Positions 53,587 to 64,000 of a stretch of DNA of 64,000 nt are shown here, in pieces (position 1 is the first letter of the stretch; every line of letters begins with the position of its first letter). Source of the stretch: Cocos nucifera (taxonomy: Eukaryota > Streptophyta > Magnoliopsida > Arecales > Arecaceae); NCBI GenBank assembly GCA_006176705.1, contig QRFJ01000380.1, positions 166,501-230,500 of the forward strand, written 5' to 3'. The position numbers and the translations under genes were made by a program. Below the pieces are notes generated by a model, which ran no database searches, was not told where the DNA came from, and worked only from the letters and a program-made list of their open reading frames with translations.

Positions 53587-54110
53587 TGCCCATAAGCCTT
53601 CAAGAAGGTCTACTCTTTCTTCAGGAGAGCTCGACTGTAGCCATGGAACATTGATTTCATTCTACTCAAGTTCTGTCTCATCTGAAATAGTACACTCCAC
53701 TATGATATTTGCCAATATTTGAGCCTTGATCGATGGCCAAGGCTTAAAGTTGATGTCAAACTTTGTGAGCTCAATCGCCCATTTTGCGATTCTCCCAGAG
53801 GTATCTATATGATAGAGAACTGCCTTGATTAGTTGATTAGTAAGGAGGATTACAGTATATCCTTGGATAACTTGGTGTACCTGGTCTTGGCATCCCTTAA
53901 GACTCAGCTTATATAGTAGATCGGCCATTGCACTTTCATCTCTTCTTTAACTAAGACCATCGTAAGGACTGCTGGGGAGACTGCTAGGTACAAAAATAGT
54001 TCTTCTTTAGGTTCAGATTTTACCAGTAGAGAAGGTGAGTCGAGGTAGTTCTTTAATTTTTTAAATGCCTATTGACATTCGGTGGTCTAGCAGAAGTTCT
54101 TTGGCTATTT
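53587..54110 (-). pseudogene. Gypsy-T first RNase H, degenerate
   Basis: Minus-strand codons read LYKLSLKGCQDQVHQVIQGYTVILLTNQ...LYHIDTSGRIAKWAIELTKFDINFKPWPSIKAQILANII (53928-53662), the reverse-transcriptase connection/RNase H end seen in gypsy pol. The open block is 88 codons. Upstream to about 54110 stops are common. It follows the reverse transcriptase and precedes the archaeal-type RNase H. Confidence 0.75.
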
Positions 54111-55097
54111 AAGAATTTGAAAAAAGGGCATGCATTGCTCGACCGATCTTGAGACAAAGTTGTTCAAGGCCGCTATCTTTCCTATCAAGCGTTGAATTTT
54201 TTTATTGATTTTGGGATAGTCATTTCTTGAATGGTCTGAATCTTTTTTGGATTTGCTTCGATTCTATTTTGATACCATGAACCCCAAGAACTTTTTCGAA
54301 GTTATACCAAAGGCGCACTTGGTCAAGTTCAACTTCATCTTGTATCTCCGGAGGGTACTAAAGGTCTTCTTAAGGTCGGCTATATGATTTATTGAGGTTT
54401 GGCTCTTGATAAGCATGTCATCTATATAAACCTCCATGTTGTAGTCGATCTACTCCTTGAAAATCTTATTCATCAAGCGCTGGTAGGTTGCTCCTACATT
54501 TTTAAGCCCAGAAGGCATAATTCTGTAACAATAAAGACCATGATCAGTAATTAAAGTAGTCTTCTCCTCATCTTCTGGTGCCATCTAGATTTGGTTATAG
54601 CTGAAAAAGGCATTTATGAAAATGAGGAGTTCATGGCATGAAGTTATGTCCACCAGTTGATCAATTCTGAGCAAGGGATAGCTATCTTTTGGATAGACTT
54701 TGTTCAACTTCTTGAAGTCTATACACATTTTCCACTTGTCGTTTGCCTTCTTAACAAGGACTATATTGAAAATCCAATTTGGATAGAATTCTTAGACAAA
54801 CCTGACCTTGAGGAGCTTGTTGACTTCTTTTGTAATTACCTTCTGTCTCTTTAGGGCATAGCTGTGCATTTTTTCTTTCATTGGCTGATGTTTGGGATCA
54901 ACAGCTAGATGATGTTCCATAAATTCAGCATCAATTTTGGACATGTTCGCAGGGATCCAAGTAAAAATATCTATATTTCTCCATAGGAATCCGATGAGTT
55001 GCTCTCGTATCTCTTCTCCTAGATTGGAGCCAATCTGTACTATATGCTCTTTGTTTCCATCATTCAAAGGGATTGAGATAAGATTTTCCATGGGTTC
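54111..55097 (-). pseudogene. Gypsy-T reverse transcriptase, degenerate
   Basis: The open N-terminal block 55103-54792 reads IREQLIGFLWRNIDIFTW, MSKIDAEFMEHHLAVDP, KRQKVITKEVNKLLKVRF, the usual start of gypsy RVT_1. Then, with stops, KANDKWKMCIDFKKLN, and near 54416-54427 the catalytic YIDD motif. Further left come KKFLGFMVS and the thumb region. Its upstream neighbours protease and gag are missing, because at 55097 the sequence switches to a copia-1 LTR end. Confidence 0.85.
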
Positions 55098-55296
55098 CAT
55101 CAACGGGTAATCAGATTACCCAGAAACAAGGTAAAATTAATTTTAATTTAATTTAATTTTTTTATTTATCAAATCATAAAATTAGATCTGAAAAGTGTCT
55201 GATCTGATCAGGATCTAGGAAAAAATTTTTGAAATATGCCTCTCGATCCAATCAGATCTGAACGAACCTAATCCGAGAAATCTGATTTTTTCTTCA
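55098..55296 (+). repeat. Third copia-1 5' LTR, last ~200 bases
   Basis: Starts mid-LTR at CATCAACGGGTAATC and ends TTTTTTCTTCA at 55296. The first ~2070 bases of the LTR are absent, and gypsy pol abuts directly. It contains a perfect inverted repeat GGGTAATC-A-GATTACCC. Confidence 0.85.
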
Positions 55297-55311
55297 ACTG
55301 GTATTAGAGTC
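55297..55311 (+). other. Third copia-1 primer binding site, mutated
   Basis: ACTGGTATTAGAGTC: two C to T changes relative to ACTGGTATCAGAGCC. Confidence 0.8.
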
Positions 55312-57139
55312 AGGTGTCTATAAAATTTATTTAGATCTAATTTAATTTGATAAATTAGTAATTTTAGATATCACATGAGATGTGATTAGATTTGAAATTA
55401 GAAAATTAGAAAATTAAAATTAATCTAGATCTAATATGTATGAGATACATAACTAGATTAGGAATAGAATTATTCTGTGTAGTCTAGTATAATCATAATT
55501 TTTATTTAATTAATTATAATTTTTAAATCTATTTATTTATTATTTTTTAACTTTATAAATGTTATAATCAGATCTAAAAATATAAAATAAATTAAATTTA
55601 ATTTATTCATATGAGATATGATAGTTGCATGTTTAGACTAGTTGTAGAATAGTTCTACAAAAGGGTCAAGATTAAATTTTATTTGATGAGATCAAATTTA
55701 AATTTAATTTTTTAGATGATTATGAGATAATTTAAGTCTAAAAAATATGCATGTTGATGAATGTATGCAAAATATTTTTAATATGATATATATCCTTAGA
55801 TCTAATTAGTTTTGTAGATTAGTTATATTTCTGATTAAGGCGTTCCCCTTGGCCGTCCAGTCATAAGAACAAAGTAGGGTTTAAAGACCCTCTCCTCCCA
55901 TTCGATGGCGAGTTCTTATGCTATGTAGGGGTGCTGCGTGTTCGTCCTTAATCAAAAATCAAGAACTTATATTCTGCAAAACTCTAGATCCTGAAATCCT
56001 AGGATCATATTTACATGTTTTGTTTATGAATCCTAAACTTAATTGAGAATTAAGATTATGAAATATATGTTAGGTCTAAAATTGAGAATTTCAGATCTAA
56101 GACATATTCATAAATTTTGGTTCGAGCATGGGTAGCTTAATTAGGTCTAAGCGGTTGATCAAACCGAATCAAGAGTTGGTTAGATAGGATCAATAGTGCT
56201 TAAATTGACCAGCTTAATAGGATTAAGTCTGGGTCAAGATTGAATCATGTGAGTGATCGATCAAGCTAAGACCTAATTAGACTCAGTGGTTAGAGTAGAT
56301 TGTAGGCTAACCAGATTGGTTCTGGCTCAATAATTTAGTGTCTAAGGTAAGTCTGGCAGATACGACCGACTGATTTTTAATTGGAAGCTACTCGACTCGA
56401 ATGCGTTCTTATCGAGTTAATGGCATATCCCTTCCACCAGTCTCACTTACTTGGCCATATTTGTTGACTCAGTTCTGATCTGAGGTGGTCAATAATTCGA
56501 GCTAACCCATGCCACTAGGTTAGTCATAATGGTTATGACTATGTCAAGTCTAGTTTAATGAGATCTAAATCAAATCTCCCTAAGAAAAGATTAAGTCTAA
56601 GGTATTCCACCATTATAGATGTGCGGATCCTTCCTGGGGTTGATTGTTCTTGGCTGGTTATAGTGGTTCTGTTGCACCAAAAAGATGCAACCATGTCTAT
56701 TCGACATTGGATGCTACAGGCTGGAGGATGGATTGGGCTCAATATTTTGGATACGGTGAGAGACCCAATTAGGAATCCAATCTATGCAAATGGTCGATCT
56801 GACTTAACTAAGGAGTGGATCAATATTTCAGACATGGTGAGATTTATGAATTAGAGATCAAGTTTGGGTGCATCATGATTAGAGAATCATTGAACAAGAG
56901 TTGTTCACTCATTGGCTAACCCATCATCAATAATTGTTAGATGAGGTGATGAGTCAGTTGGTGGGACTGCACCATCCACTAGAAATTAGTAATCATGGAG
57001 ATTTTCGCATCTCTATAGAGGGAGTGTAAAGATTCGAGAAAATAGTGGGAGCTAATTTATTTAAAAATAAAATCTCTAAATAAATTGGTTAAGTCTTAAT
57101 TACAATATCTAACTAGAAACTTTGACTCTCTACAGTAAA
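55312..57139 (+). other. Third copia-1 untranslated leader
   Basis: About 1.83 kb of non-coding DNA aligned with the leaders of the other copies. The conserved hairpin is at 55831-55954. Confidence 0.75.
55831..55954 (+). other. Conserved leader hairpin (third copia-1)
   Basis: CTGATTAAGG (55831-55840) with CCTTAATCA (55946-55954) and CATAAGAAC with GTTCTTATG (55912-55920): 9-base outer and 9-base inner stems remain. Confidence 0.65.
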
Positions 57140-60100
57140 ATGTATGCATCCAATCCACTAGCACGAATCCTGGATACCTATAGAGTGACCGGACCAAATT
57201 ACAAGGATTGGCTCCAAAACTTCAAAATTATTTTGGGTTCCAAGAAGTTAAATCATGTATTGGACCAGGACCCTCCCACCCTACCAACTTGTCCATCTGC
57301 TGAATAGAGAGCTTCTTTGGATAAGTGGATGGATGAAAATAGTAAGGCCAGATACTACATATTGGGCTCGATGTCTGATGAAATTCAGCACCACCATGAA
57401 GATATCAGGACTGCTCGCTAAATATTGGCTCACCTATAGGAGATGTTTGGTGAACAGAGTCGCGCAGCCAAGTATCAAGTCACTAAATGACTGTTCAAGG
57501 CTAAGATGCATGATGGACAGTCAGTCCAGGATCATTGTCTGATTATGATCAAAGATTTGGAAGAGCTTAAGAAGCTCGGAGTGAAGTTGGATCTGGATCT
57601 GTAGAATGATATAATTCTACAATCCTTGACTAATGCGTATGGACAGTTCATCATGAACTACCATATGCACAAACTTCAAAATTCCTTGGCCGAACTTATG
57701 AACATGCTTGTTACTACTGAGCTTTCCATGAAAGGTTCTACAGGCTTAGTGCTTGCTATGGAACGGACTTCTTCCAAGAGAAAGTCTTTTGGAAAGAAGA
57801 AGAAGTCTGTGAAAAAGCAAAAGGTGGAAGAAGGAAAGAAAAACAAGGCAGAGCCGAAGAAGGCCATTGATAAAGAAAAGTATTTCCATTGCAACAACAT
57901 CGGCTATTGAAAGCGAAACTGCCCTACATACCTGGCCACCCTGAAGAATAAGAAGGAGGCAGGTTCTTCTGGAGGTATGCTCATTATTGAGTCTAACTTG
58001 ATGGTTTCTTCTGCATTCAGTTGGGTGCTTGACTCTGATTCTAGTGCTCACTTGTGCACTTCCATGCAGGGTTTTGAGGATAGCAGAAGGCTAAGGGATG
58101 GTGAGATGATCCTGCATGTCGAAAATTGAGCAGGAGTTGTTGTCATGACCGTAGGAACATATCCTCTTTGACTACCATCTGGTTTAGACTTAGTATTAAA
58201 AGACTATTATTATGTACCTGCAGCAAGTAGGAATTTGATTTTTGTTTCTTGCCTTGCATTAGAAGGCTATGTAATTAGTTTTCTTAAGGACCATTGTAAT
58301 ATTCTTTATGAAAGAAATAAAATTGCAAGTGGTTTTCTTATTAACGATCTTTATCAATTACATGTTGATGTATCTATTTTTAATTTCGAGATGTGAATGC
58401 CATAAAATCAAAATGAACTAGGGATAGTCCAAACGATAGGTATCTATGGCACCTAAGACTAGGTCATATAGCAGAAGATAGTGTTGACAAATTGAAGAAA
58501 ATCGGGCTATTGAGTCCATTGACTTCTGAGTCATATCCAATTTATGAATCCTATCGTCATGGCAAAATGACTAAGCTCCCATTTGTAGGACATAGGGAAT
58601 GGGCCATGGATCTTCTTGCCCTAGTACATACTAATGTGTGCGACCCATTTGATATGTCGGCTAGGGGCAACTTATCTACTTCATAACCTTTATTGATGAT
58701 TTATCTAGGTATGGGTATGTGTATCTTATGAGACACAAGTCTGAAGCCTTTGAAAAGTTCAAGGAGTTTAGACATGAAGTAGAAAACCAAATTGAAAAAC
58801 CCATTAAGGTTCTTCGATCAGATCGAGGAGGTGAATACCTTAGTCGAAAATTTTTGGACTATCTCAAAGAAAATGGCATAGTCTCTCAATGGACTCCACC
58901 TAGAATACCTCAACTCAACGGGATTTCAAAATGGAGAAATCGAACTCTATTAGATATGGTCCGATCCATGATGTGCTTCACAGACCTTTCTAATTTTTTT
59001 TGGAGATTATTTGTTAACTGCAATATACTTACTGAATAGGGTTCCTTCTAAAACCATTCCTACTACACTGTATGAGATATGGCATGGTAAAAAATCGAGT
59101 CTGAGTCATCTCAGAATTTGGGGTTATCCGGCTCATGTCAAAAGACAACAAGCAGACAAGTTAGACTTTGCTCCTTCAGAGCTTGATTTATAGGATGTCC
59201 TAAAGAGTCATTAGGATATTATTTCTACATTTCAGAAGATTACAATGTGATTGTGAGTCGATATGCCATCTTTCTTGAAAAATAGTTTATTCAAGATAGC
59301 GGCATTGTAAAGCAGATTAAGCTCGATGAGAAAGTCTCACAAGAGCAATGAGCTAAGGACCAAATGGAACCAAATCAGGTTAAGCCAATCCAATCACTAC
59401 CTCCTCCACCTCGTAGAGCGAAAAGAGTTTTTCGTCCCCCTGAGAGGTACTTAGTTATGATTTCAAAGGAAGTAGAAAAAATGTTCCTTGTAGGTAATGA
59501 GGTTCATGGTGATGATCCCAAAACCTATAACGAGGTGATATCAGATATCGACTCCGAGAAATGGTTAGAGGCAATGAAGTCAAAAATTGACTCAGTGCAC
59601 TCAAACCAAGTCTGAACCTTGGTAGATCCATCAGAAGGTATAGTACCTATTAGGTGTAATTGGATCTGCAAGAGAAAGATTGATGTAGATAGAAATGTGG
59701 AGACATTCAAAGCTAGATTAGTGGCAAAAGGTTATAGTCAACGTGAAGGCATTGACTATCAGGATACCTTTTCGTCTATAGCTTTGCTGAAATCCATCCG
59801 CACATTGCTTGCTATTGTAGCCTATTTCGATTATGAAATATGGCAAATGGATGTGAAAATGGTGTTCTTAAATGGATATCCTTAGGAAGATATCTATATG
59901 GAATAGCCGCTAGGTTTCACATCCAATGATGATGATCATAAGGTATGCAAGCTGCAAAGGTCCATATATGGACTTAAGCGAGCATCTCGGAGCTGGAATA
60001 CTCATTTTAATGATGTGATCAAATTATTTTATTTCATCAAAAATGAGGAGGAGTCATGTGTCTTCAAAAAGGTCAGTGGGAGCGTTGTTGTCTTCCTCGT

Positions 60101-61085
60101 ATTGTACGTGGATGACATCCTCCTTATTGGAAATGATATTTCCATGTTGACCATAGTTAAAATGTGGTTATCTAAAGAATTCTCCATGAAAGACCTAGGA
60201 GAAGCATCCTTTATTCTGAGAATTAAGGTCTATAGAGATAGACCGAATAGGATGCTAGGACTTTCACAAAAGATGTACATAGAGGAAGTGCTAAAGAGGT
60301 TTAGCATGGAAAACTCTAAGAGGAATTTGATACCCTTCAGACATGGCATTCATCTTTCCAAGAAGATGTGCCTTAGCACACCTGAGGAAATAGAATGCAT
60401 GAGCAAGATCCCTTATGCTTCAGCAATAGGGAGCCTCATGTATGCCATGTTATGTTTACGACTTGATATAGCCCATGCCATGAGTGTCACGACCAGATAT
60501 CAGTCAAATCCAGATGAAGAACACTGGACTTCTATGAAATGTATCCTTAAGTGCTTGAGAAGAACTAAGGATATGTTGTTGGTCTTTGATAATGGAGAAC
60601 TCCAAGTCCAGGGATATACAGACTCGGATTTTATGTTCGATATAGATGATCGAAAGTCGACATCTGGGAGTCTATTTTTGTGCAATGGTGGAGCTATCAG
60701 TTGGAAGAGTTTCAACCAGACAATACTAGCATATTGCACCATGGAAGTAGAATATATCGCTGCATCAGAAGCTATGAAGGAGGCATTCTAGTATAAGAAG
60801 TCTGCCACAGAGATCGGAGTGATGCCATCAGATGCCATTCCTCAATTCTGCAACAGCAATGATGCCATAGCCCTTGCTAGATAGCCGAGGTCTCATCAAA
60901 AATCCAAGCACTTCGAGCGGCGGTACCATCTTATCCATGATTACCTCGAGAAGGGTTACGTCGAGGTCAAGAGAGTCGACTCCGCAGACAATGCGGTGGA
61001 TCCGCTTACAAAGCCATTGGGCCAGTAGAAGATCGAAGTCCACCTTGAGAAGATGGGACTTAGATTTGTAGCCAATTGGCTTTAG
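57140..61085 (+). pseudogene. Third copia-1 gag-pol, degenerate
   Basis: ATG at 57140 (MYASNPLARI) starts the same polyprotein as the inner element. Breaks include a TAG near 57305, TGA at about 57488 (AAA TGA, where Arg is expected) and several TAG at former Gln codons. The zinc knuckle is lost (first Cys to Tyr, His to Tyr). The protease has VLDSDSSAHLC, with Asp in place of Gly. Integrase blocks: HTNVCDP (the first catalytic Asp is Asn) and LRSDRGGEY. The shared TAG between integrase and reverse transcriptase is at 59283-59285. Reverse transcriptase keeps YVDD at 60105-60116, within the longest open block (60015-60791), which runs into RNase H (TDSDF, TMEVEY). The final TAG is at 61083. 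It is inactive. Confidence 0.9.
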
Positions 61086-61099
61086 GTGAAGTGGGAGTT

Positions 61100-61595
61100 T
61101 ATTAGATATGCGTGCCTTAGAAGCCAGAATTGGCTAACACTTATAATACACTTCTAGGGGCAAAATTATAATTTTAAATATAAATAATAAAATGGATTAT
61201 TTTCTATCACATATGTGCATTTAGTGTCTGTGATACATCCCTTGAGTTAATGGTATTGATAATTCTTATTTTTAAGAGTTGAAAATTTAAGACAAGAATT
61301 TTCATTGTTGACTCATAAAATGCTCCTGACCATAGGATCATCATGAGGATGGTGATTGATCCGGAAGGTTAGTGTATAATCACTTATTTATAGTAGATGA
61401 GTCTTGAGTCTATCGTGTAGAGACACCGGTGTGAGAGTACAGGTACTCATTAGAAAATAAGGGCACTGAGCATGACCACCTCGAGTAGTCATATGAAAGT
61501 CTACGTTCTCATCAATGACTGACTCGAAGATGCAGTGGTGTGTCTGGTTCTTTGACCTGAAGTATATCGACAGTTCACTTTGAGGGTGTTATAGT
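61100..61595 (+). repeat. Third copia-1 3' LTR, first ~496 bases
   Basis: Begins TATTAGATATGCGTGCC (TG changed to TA) after the purine tract AAGTGGGAG, and stops at GGGTGTTATAGT, where a second LTR start follows directly. Confidence 0.85.
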
Positions 61596-62859
61596 TGTTA
61601 GATATATGTGCCCTAGAAGCCAGAATTGACTGACACTTGTAATACACTTCTAGGGGCAAAATTATAATTTTGACTATAATCAATAAAATGGGTTATTTTC
61701 TATCACATATGTGTATTTAGTGTCTATGAGACATCCTTTGAGTTAATGATAATGATAATTCATATTTTCAAGAGTTGAAAATTTAAGACATGAATAATCA
61801 TTATTAACTCATAAAATGCTTCCGACCATAGGATCATCACGAGGATGGTGATTGATCTGGAAGGTTGATGTACAATTGCTTCTCTTTAGTAGATAAGTCT
61901 TAAGTCTATGGTGTGGAGACATCGGAGCGAGAGTATAGATACTCGTTAGAGAATGAGGGCACTGAGCATGACCACCTCGAGTAGTCATTAAGAAGTCTAC
62001 CTTCTCGTCAATGACTGACTCGATATTGCAGTGGTGTGTCTGGTTCTTTGATCTGAGGTGCATCAGCAGTTCACCTTGAGAGTGTTATAGTTTGACTATA
62101 TTATAACTTGGTCTCCTAGCCATATGGAATCCTGAGGTATATGTTGGCTATAGCATGTTCATTGTAGGAACTGGATTGCATCAAGAAGAAATCTATGTAC
62201 CTCGGTGGTAGAGGAGCAGCCCTATGATGATCATGAGAATCAAGTCCAGAAGCCCATGGCCATGGTAGAGTGAAATAATAGAAAGAGTTTTTATTTAGAT
62301 TTTCACATCAGACTTGAATCGAATGATTACATCATATGACAGAGACTAGGGTTTGACGAGTTCACCTTAACCCTAATCTGATCGGGGCTCAAGATAGAAG
62401 AACTTAATCACACAGGTAGCTGCACCAAGAGGTTTGCATTCAGCTCTGATGGATTGCCACCATATACTGCTAGGTGTCACTAGTGGATTTTGGGAGCAAT
62501 TAGAATGATTTAGATGATCAATCATTCTAACTATTCGAATCAGAAGAGTTCTGATCCATCGAAAGGAGTTTCGATGATGTCGATGATAGAGATCATGACA
62601 TATCCCATTACCATATAGAACTGAACCTAATTGGATCACACAAACAAGGGTTTAAATCTAGTGATCATTAATTGAACTGATCCAGTTTAATTAATCTGAA
62701 TGAGATTCAATTAGGTTCAAGAAAATCATGCTAGCACTCGATTGAACCTAACGTTCTTCTTTTACTATCATAAATAGTTGTCCTAACTGAGCCAAAGGAG
62801 TTTGTGCTCGATCAGAGGCCCTCACTTGGTTTGACTGAAGCTTGTCCAGGTCAGAAAAG
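61596..62859 (+). repeat. Copia-1 LTR segment 2 in ladder
   Basis: Starts TGTTAGATATATGTGCC and runs ~1264 bases, ending at GTCAGAAAAGTG before the W-box and TATA region of a full LTR. No internal sequence or primer site follows. Confidence 0.8.
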
Positions 62860-62909
62860 TGTTCTTTGACCTGAAGTGTATCGGTAGTTCACCTTGAGGG
62901 TGTTATAGC
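62860..62909 (+). repeat. Short repeat of LTR bases ~447-496
   Basis: TTCTTTGACCTGAAGTGTAT through GGGTGTTATAGC repeats the end of the first ladder segment (61549-61595). Again it is followed immediately by an LTR start. Confidence 0.8.
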
Positions 62910-64000
62910 TGTTAGATATATGTGCCCTAAAAGCCAAAATTGGCTGACACTTGTAATACACTTCTAGGGGCAAAATTATAATTTTGACTATAATCAATAA
63001 AATGGATTATTTTCTATCATATTTGTGTATTTAGTGTCTGTGAGACATCCTTTAAGTTAATGGTAATGATAATTCATATTTTCAAGAGTTGAAAATTTAA
63101 GACATGAATAATCATTATTAACTCATAAAATGCTTCCGACCATAGGATCATCACGAGGATGGTGATTGATTCGGAAGGTTGGTGTACAATCGCTTCTCTT
63201 TAGTAGATGAGTCTTAAGTCTATGGTGTGGAGACACTAGAGCGAGAGTACAAGTACTCGTTAGAGAACGAGGGCACTGAGCGTGACCACCTCGAGTAGTC
63301 ATTAGGAAGTCTACCTTCTCGTCAATGACTGACTCGATGCTGCAGTGGTGTGTCTGGTTCTTTGACCTGAGGTGCATTGATAGTTCACCTTGAGGGTGTT
63401 ATAGTTTGACTACACCATAACTCGATCTCCTAGCCATATGGAACCCTGAGGTGTATGTTGGCTATAGCATGTTCATTGTAGGAACTGGATTGCATCAAGA
63501 TGGAATCTATCTACCTCGGTGGTAGAGGAGCAGCCCTATGATGATCATGAGAATCAAGTCCAGAAGCCCATGGCCATGGCAGAGTGAAATAATAGAAAGA
63601 GTTTCTATTTAGGTTTTCACATTGGACTTGAATCGAATGATTACATCATATGACAGAGACTAGGGTTTGACGAGTTCACCTTAACCCTAATCTGATCGGG
63701 GCTCAAGATAGAAGAACTTAATCACACAGGTAGCTGCACCAAGAGGTTCGCATTCAGCTCTGATGGGTTGCCACCATATACTGCTAGGTGTCACTGGTGG
63801 ATTTTGGGAGCAATTAGAATGATTTAGATGATCGATCATTCTAGCTGTTCGAATCAGAAGAGTTCTGATCCATCGAAAGGAGTTTCGATGATGTCGATGA
63901 TAGAGATCATGACATATCCCATTACCATACAGAACTGAACCTAACTGGGTCACACAAACAAGGGTTTGAATCTGGTGATCATCAATTGAACTGATCTAGT
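62910..64000 (+). repeat. Copia-1 LTR segment 3, runs off window
   Basis: TGTTAGATATATGTGCC, matching the first ~1090 bases of a copia-1 LTR. It leaves the window before the TATA region. It could be a complete LTR or another ladder step. Confidence 0.85.

Larger units (their letters stand above)
43002..55097 (-). mobile_element. Gypsy-T element, Tat-like, gag end lost
   Basis: A minus-strand Ty3/gypsy element. From its 3' end (left) there are the 3' LTR (43002-44220), polypurine tract (44221-44231), a plus-strand extra gene (44909-51183, split by copia-3), tandem repeats, then integrase, second RNase H, RNase H and reverse transcriptase, ending abruptly at 55097 where a copia-1 LTR fragment begins. 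Gag, protease, 5' LTR and primer site are missing. Two RNase H domains plus an antisense extra gene are traits of the Tat lineage. All frames are broken. Confidence 0.85.

Noticed and set aside
1..64000. Possible host gene, CRISPR array, integron or phage region.
   Set aside because: No stretch has a host-type coding pattern free of transposon motifs. Repeats are LTRs or short tandem units without spacer-repeat regularity, and all recognisable proteins belong to plant retrotransposons or a CACTA transposon.

Overview
This is plant nuclear DNA made almost entirely of nested transposable elements. I found no host gene, tRNA gene, rRNA gene or CRISPR array. The plant origin rests on Ty1/copia elements with initiator-Met-tRNA primer sites, a Tat-type Ty3/gypsy element with two RNase H domains and an antisense ORF, and a CACTA transposon with a TNP2 transposase. 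A large-genome monocot such as a palm fits the style of the repeats, but the species is an inference. One 25-base N gap lies at 4099-4123.

I use four working names. Copia-1 is a copia family with ~2.27 kb LTRs. Copia-2 has ~1.3 kb LTRs. Copia-3 is a short gag-only copia with ~0.86 kb LTRs. Gypsy-T is the Tat-like gypsy.

Layout. (1) 1-8403: a scrambled copia-1 copy, made of a partial LTR, an inverted gag/leader segment, the N gap, a gypsy-T gag plus LTR fragment, the last codons of a copia-1 RNase H and a complete 3' LTR. (2) 8404-15646: a decayed copia-2 with a truncated 5' LTR. (3) 15891 to ~41050: a CACTA transposon whose transposase is split at 19143/39758 by a copia-1 element (outer, 19144-39757), whose 3' LTR is in turn split by a younger copia-1 element (inner, 27706-38086). 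The outer insertion has an exact 5-bp target duplication, GACAT. (4) ~41050-43001: unassigned AT-rich DNA with a tandem hairpin repeat. (5) 43002-55097: a minus-strand gypsy-T missing its gag end. It carries a plus-strand spliced antisense gene, which is itself interrupted by copia-3 (46302-49624). (6) 55098-61595: a third, decayed copia-1, followed by a ladder of partial LTRs running off the window.

Working parts. Copia-1 copies share an LTR promoter (W-box cluster, then TATA box), an initiator-Met primer site, a long leader with a conserved nested hairpin, and one gag-pol frame (gag, zinc knuckle, protease, integrase, reverse transcriptase, RNase H). Only the inner copy is close to coding-competent, and it has several single-base frameshifts plus an in-frame TAG between integrase and reverse transcriptase that all three comparable copies share. 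Elsewhere decay is dominated by changes such as CAG to TAG, CGA to TGA and TGC to TAC, as expected for methylated, silenced repeats.
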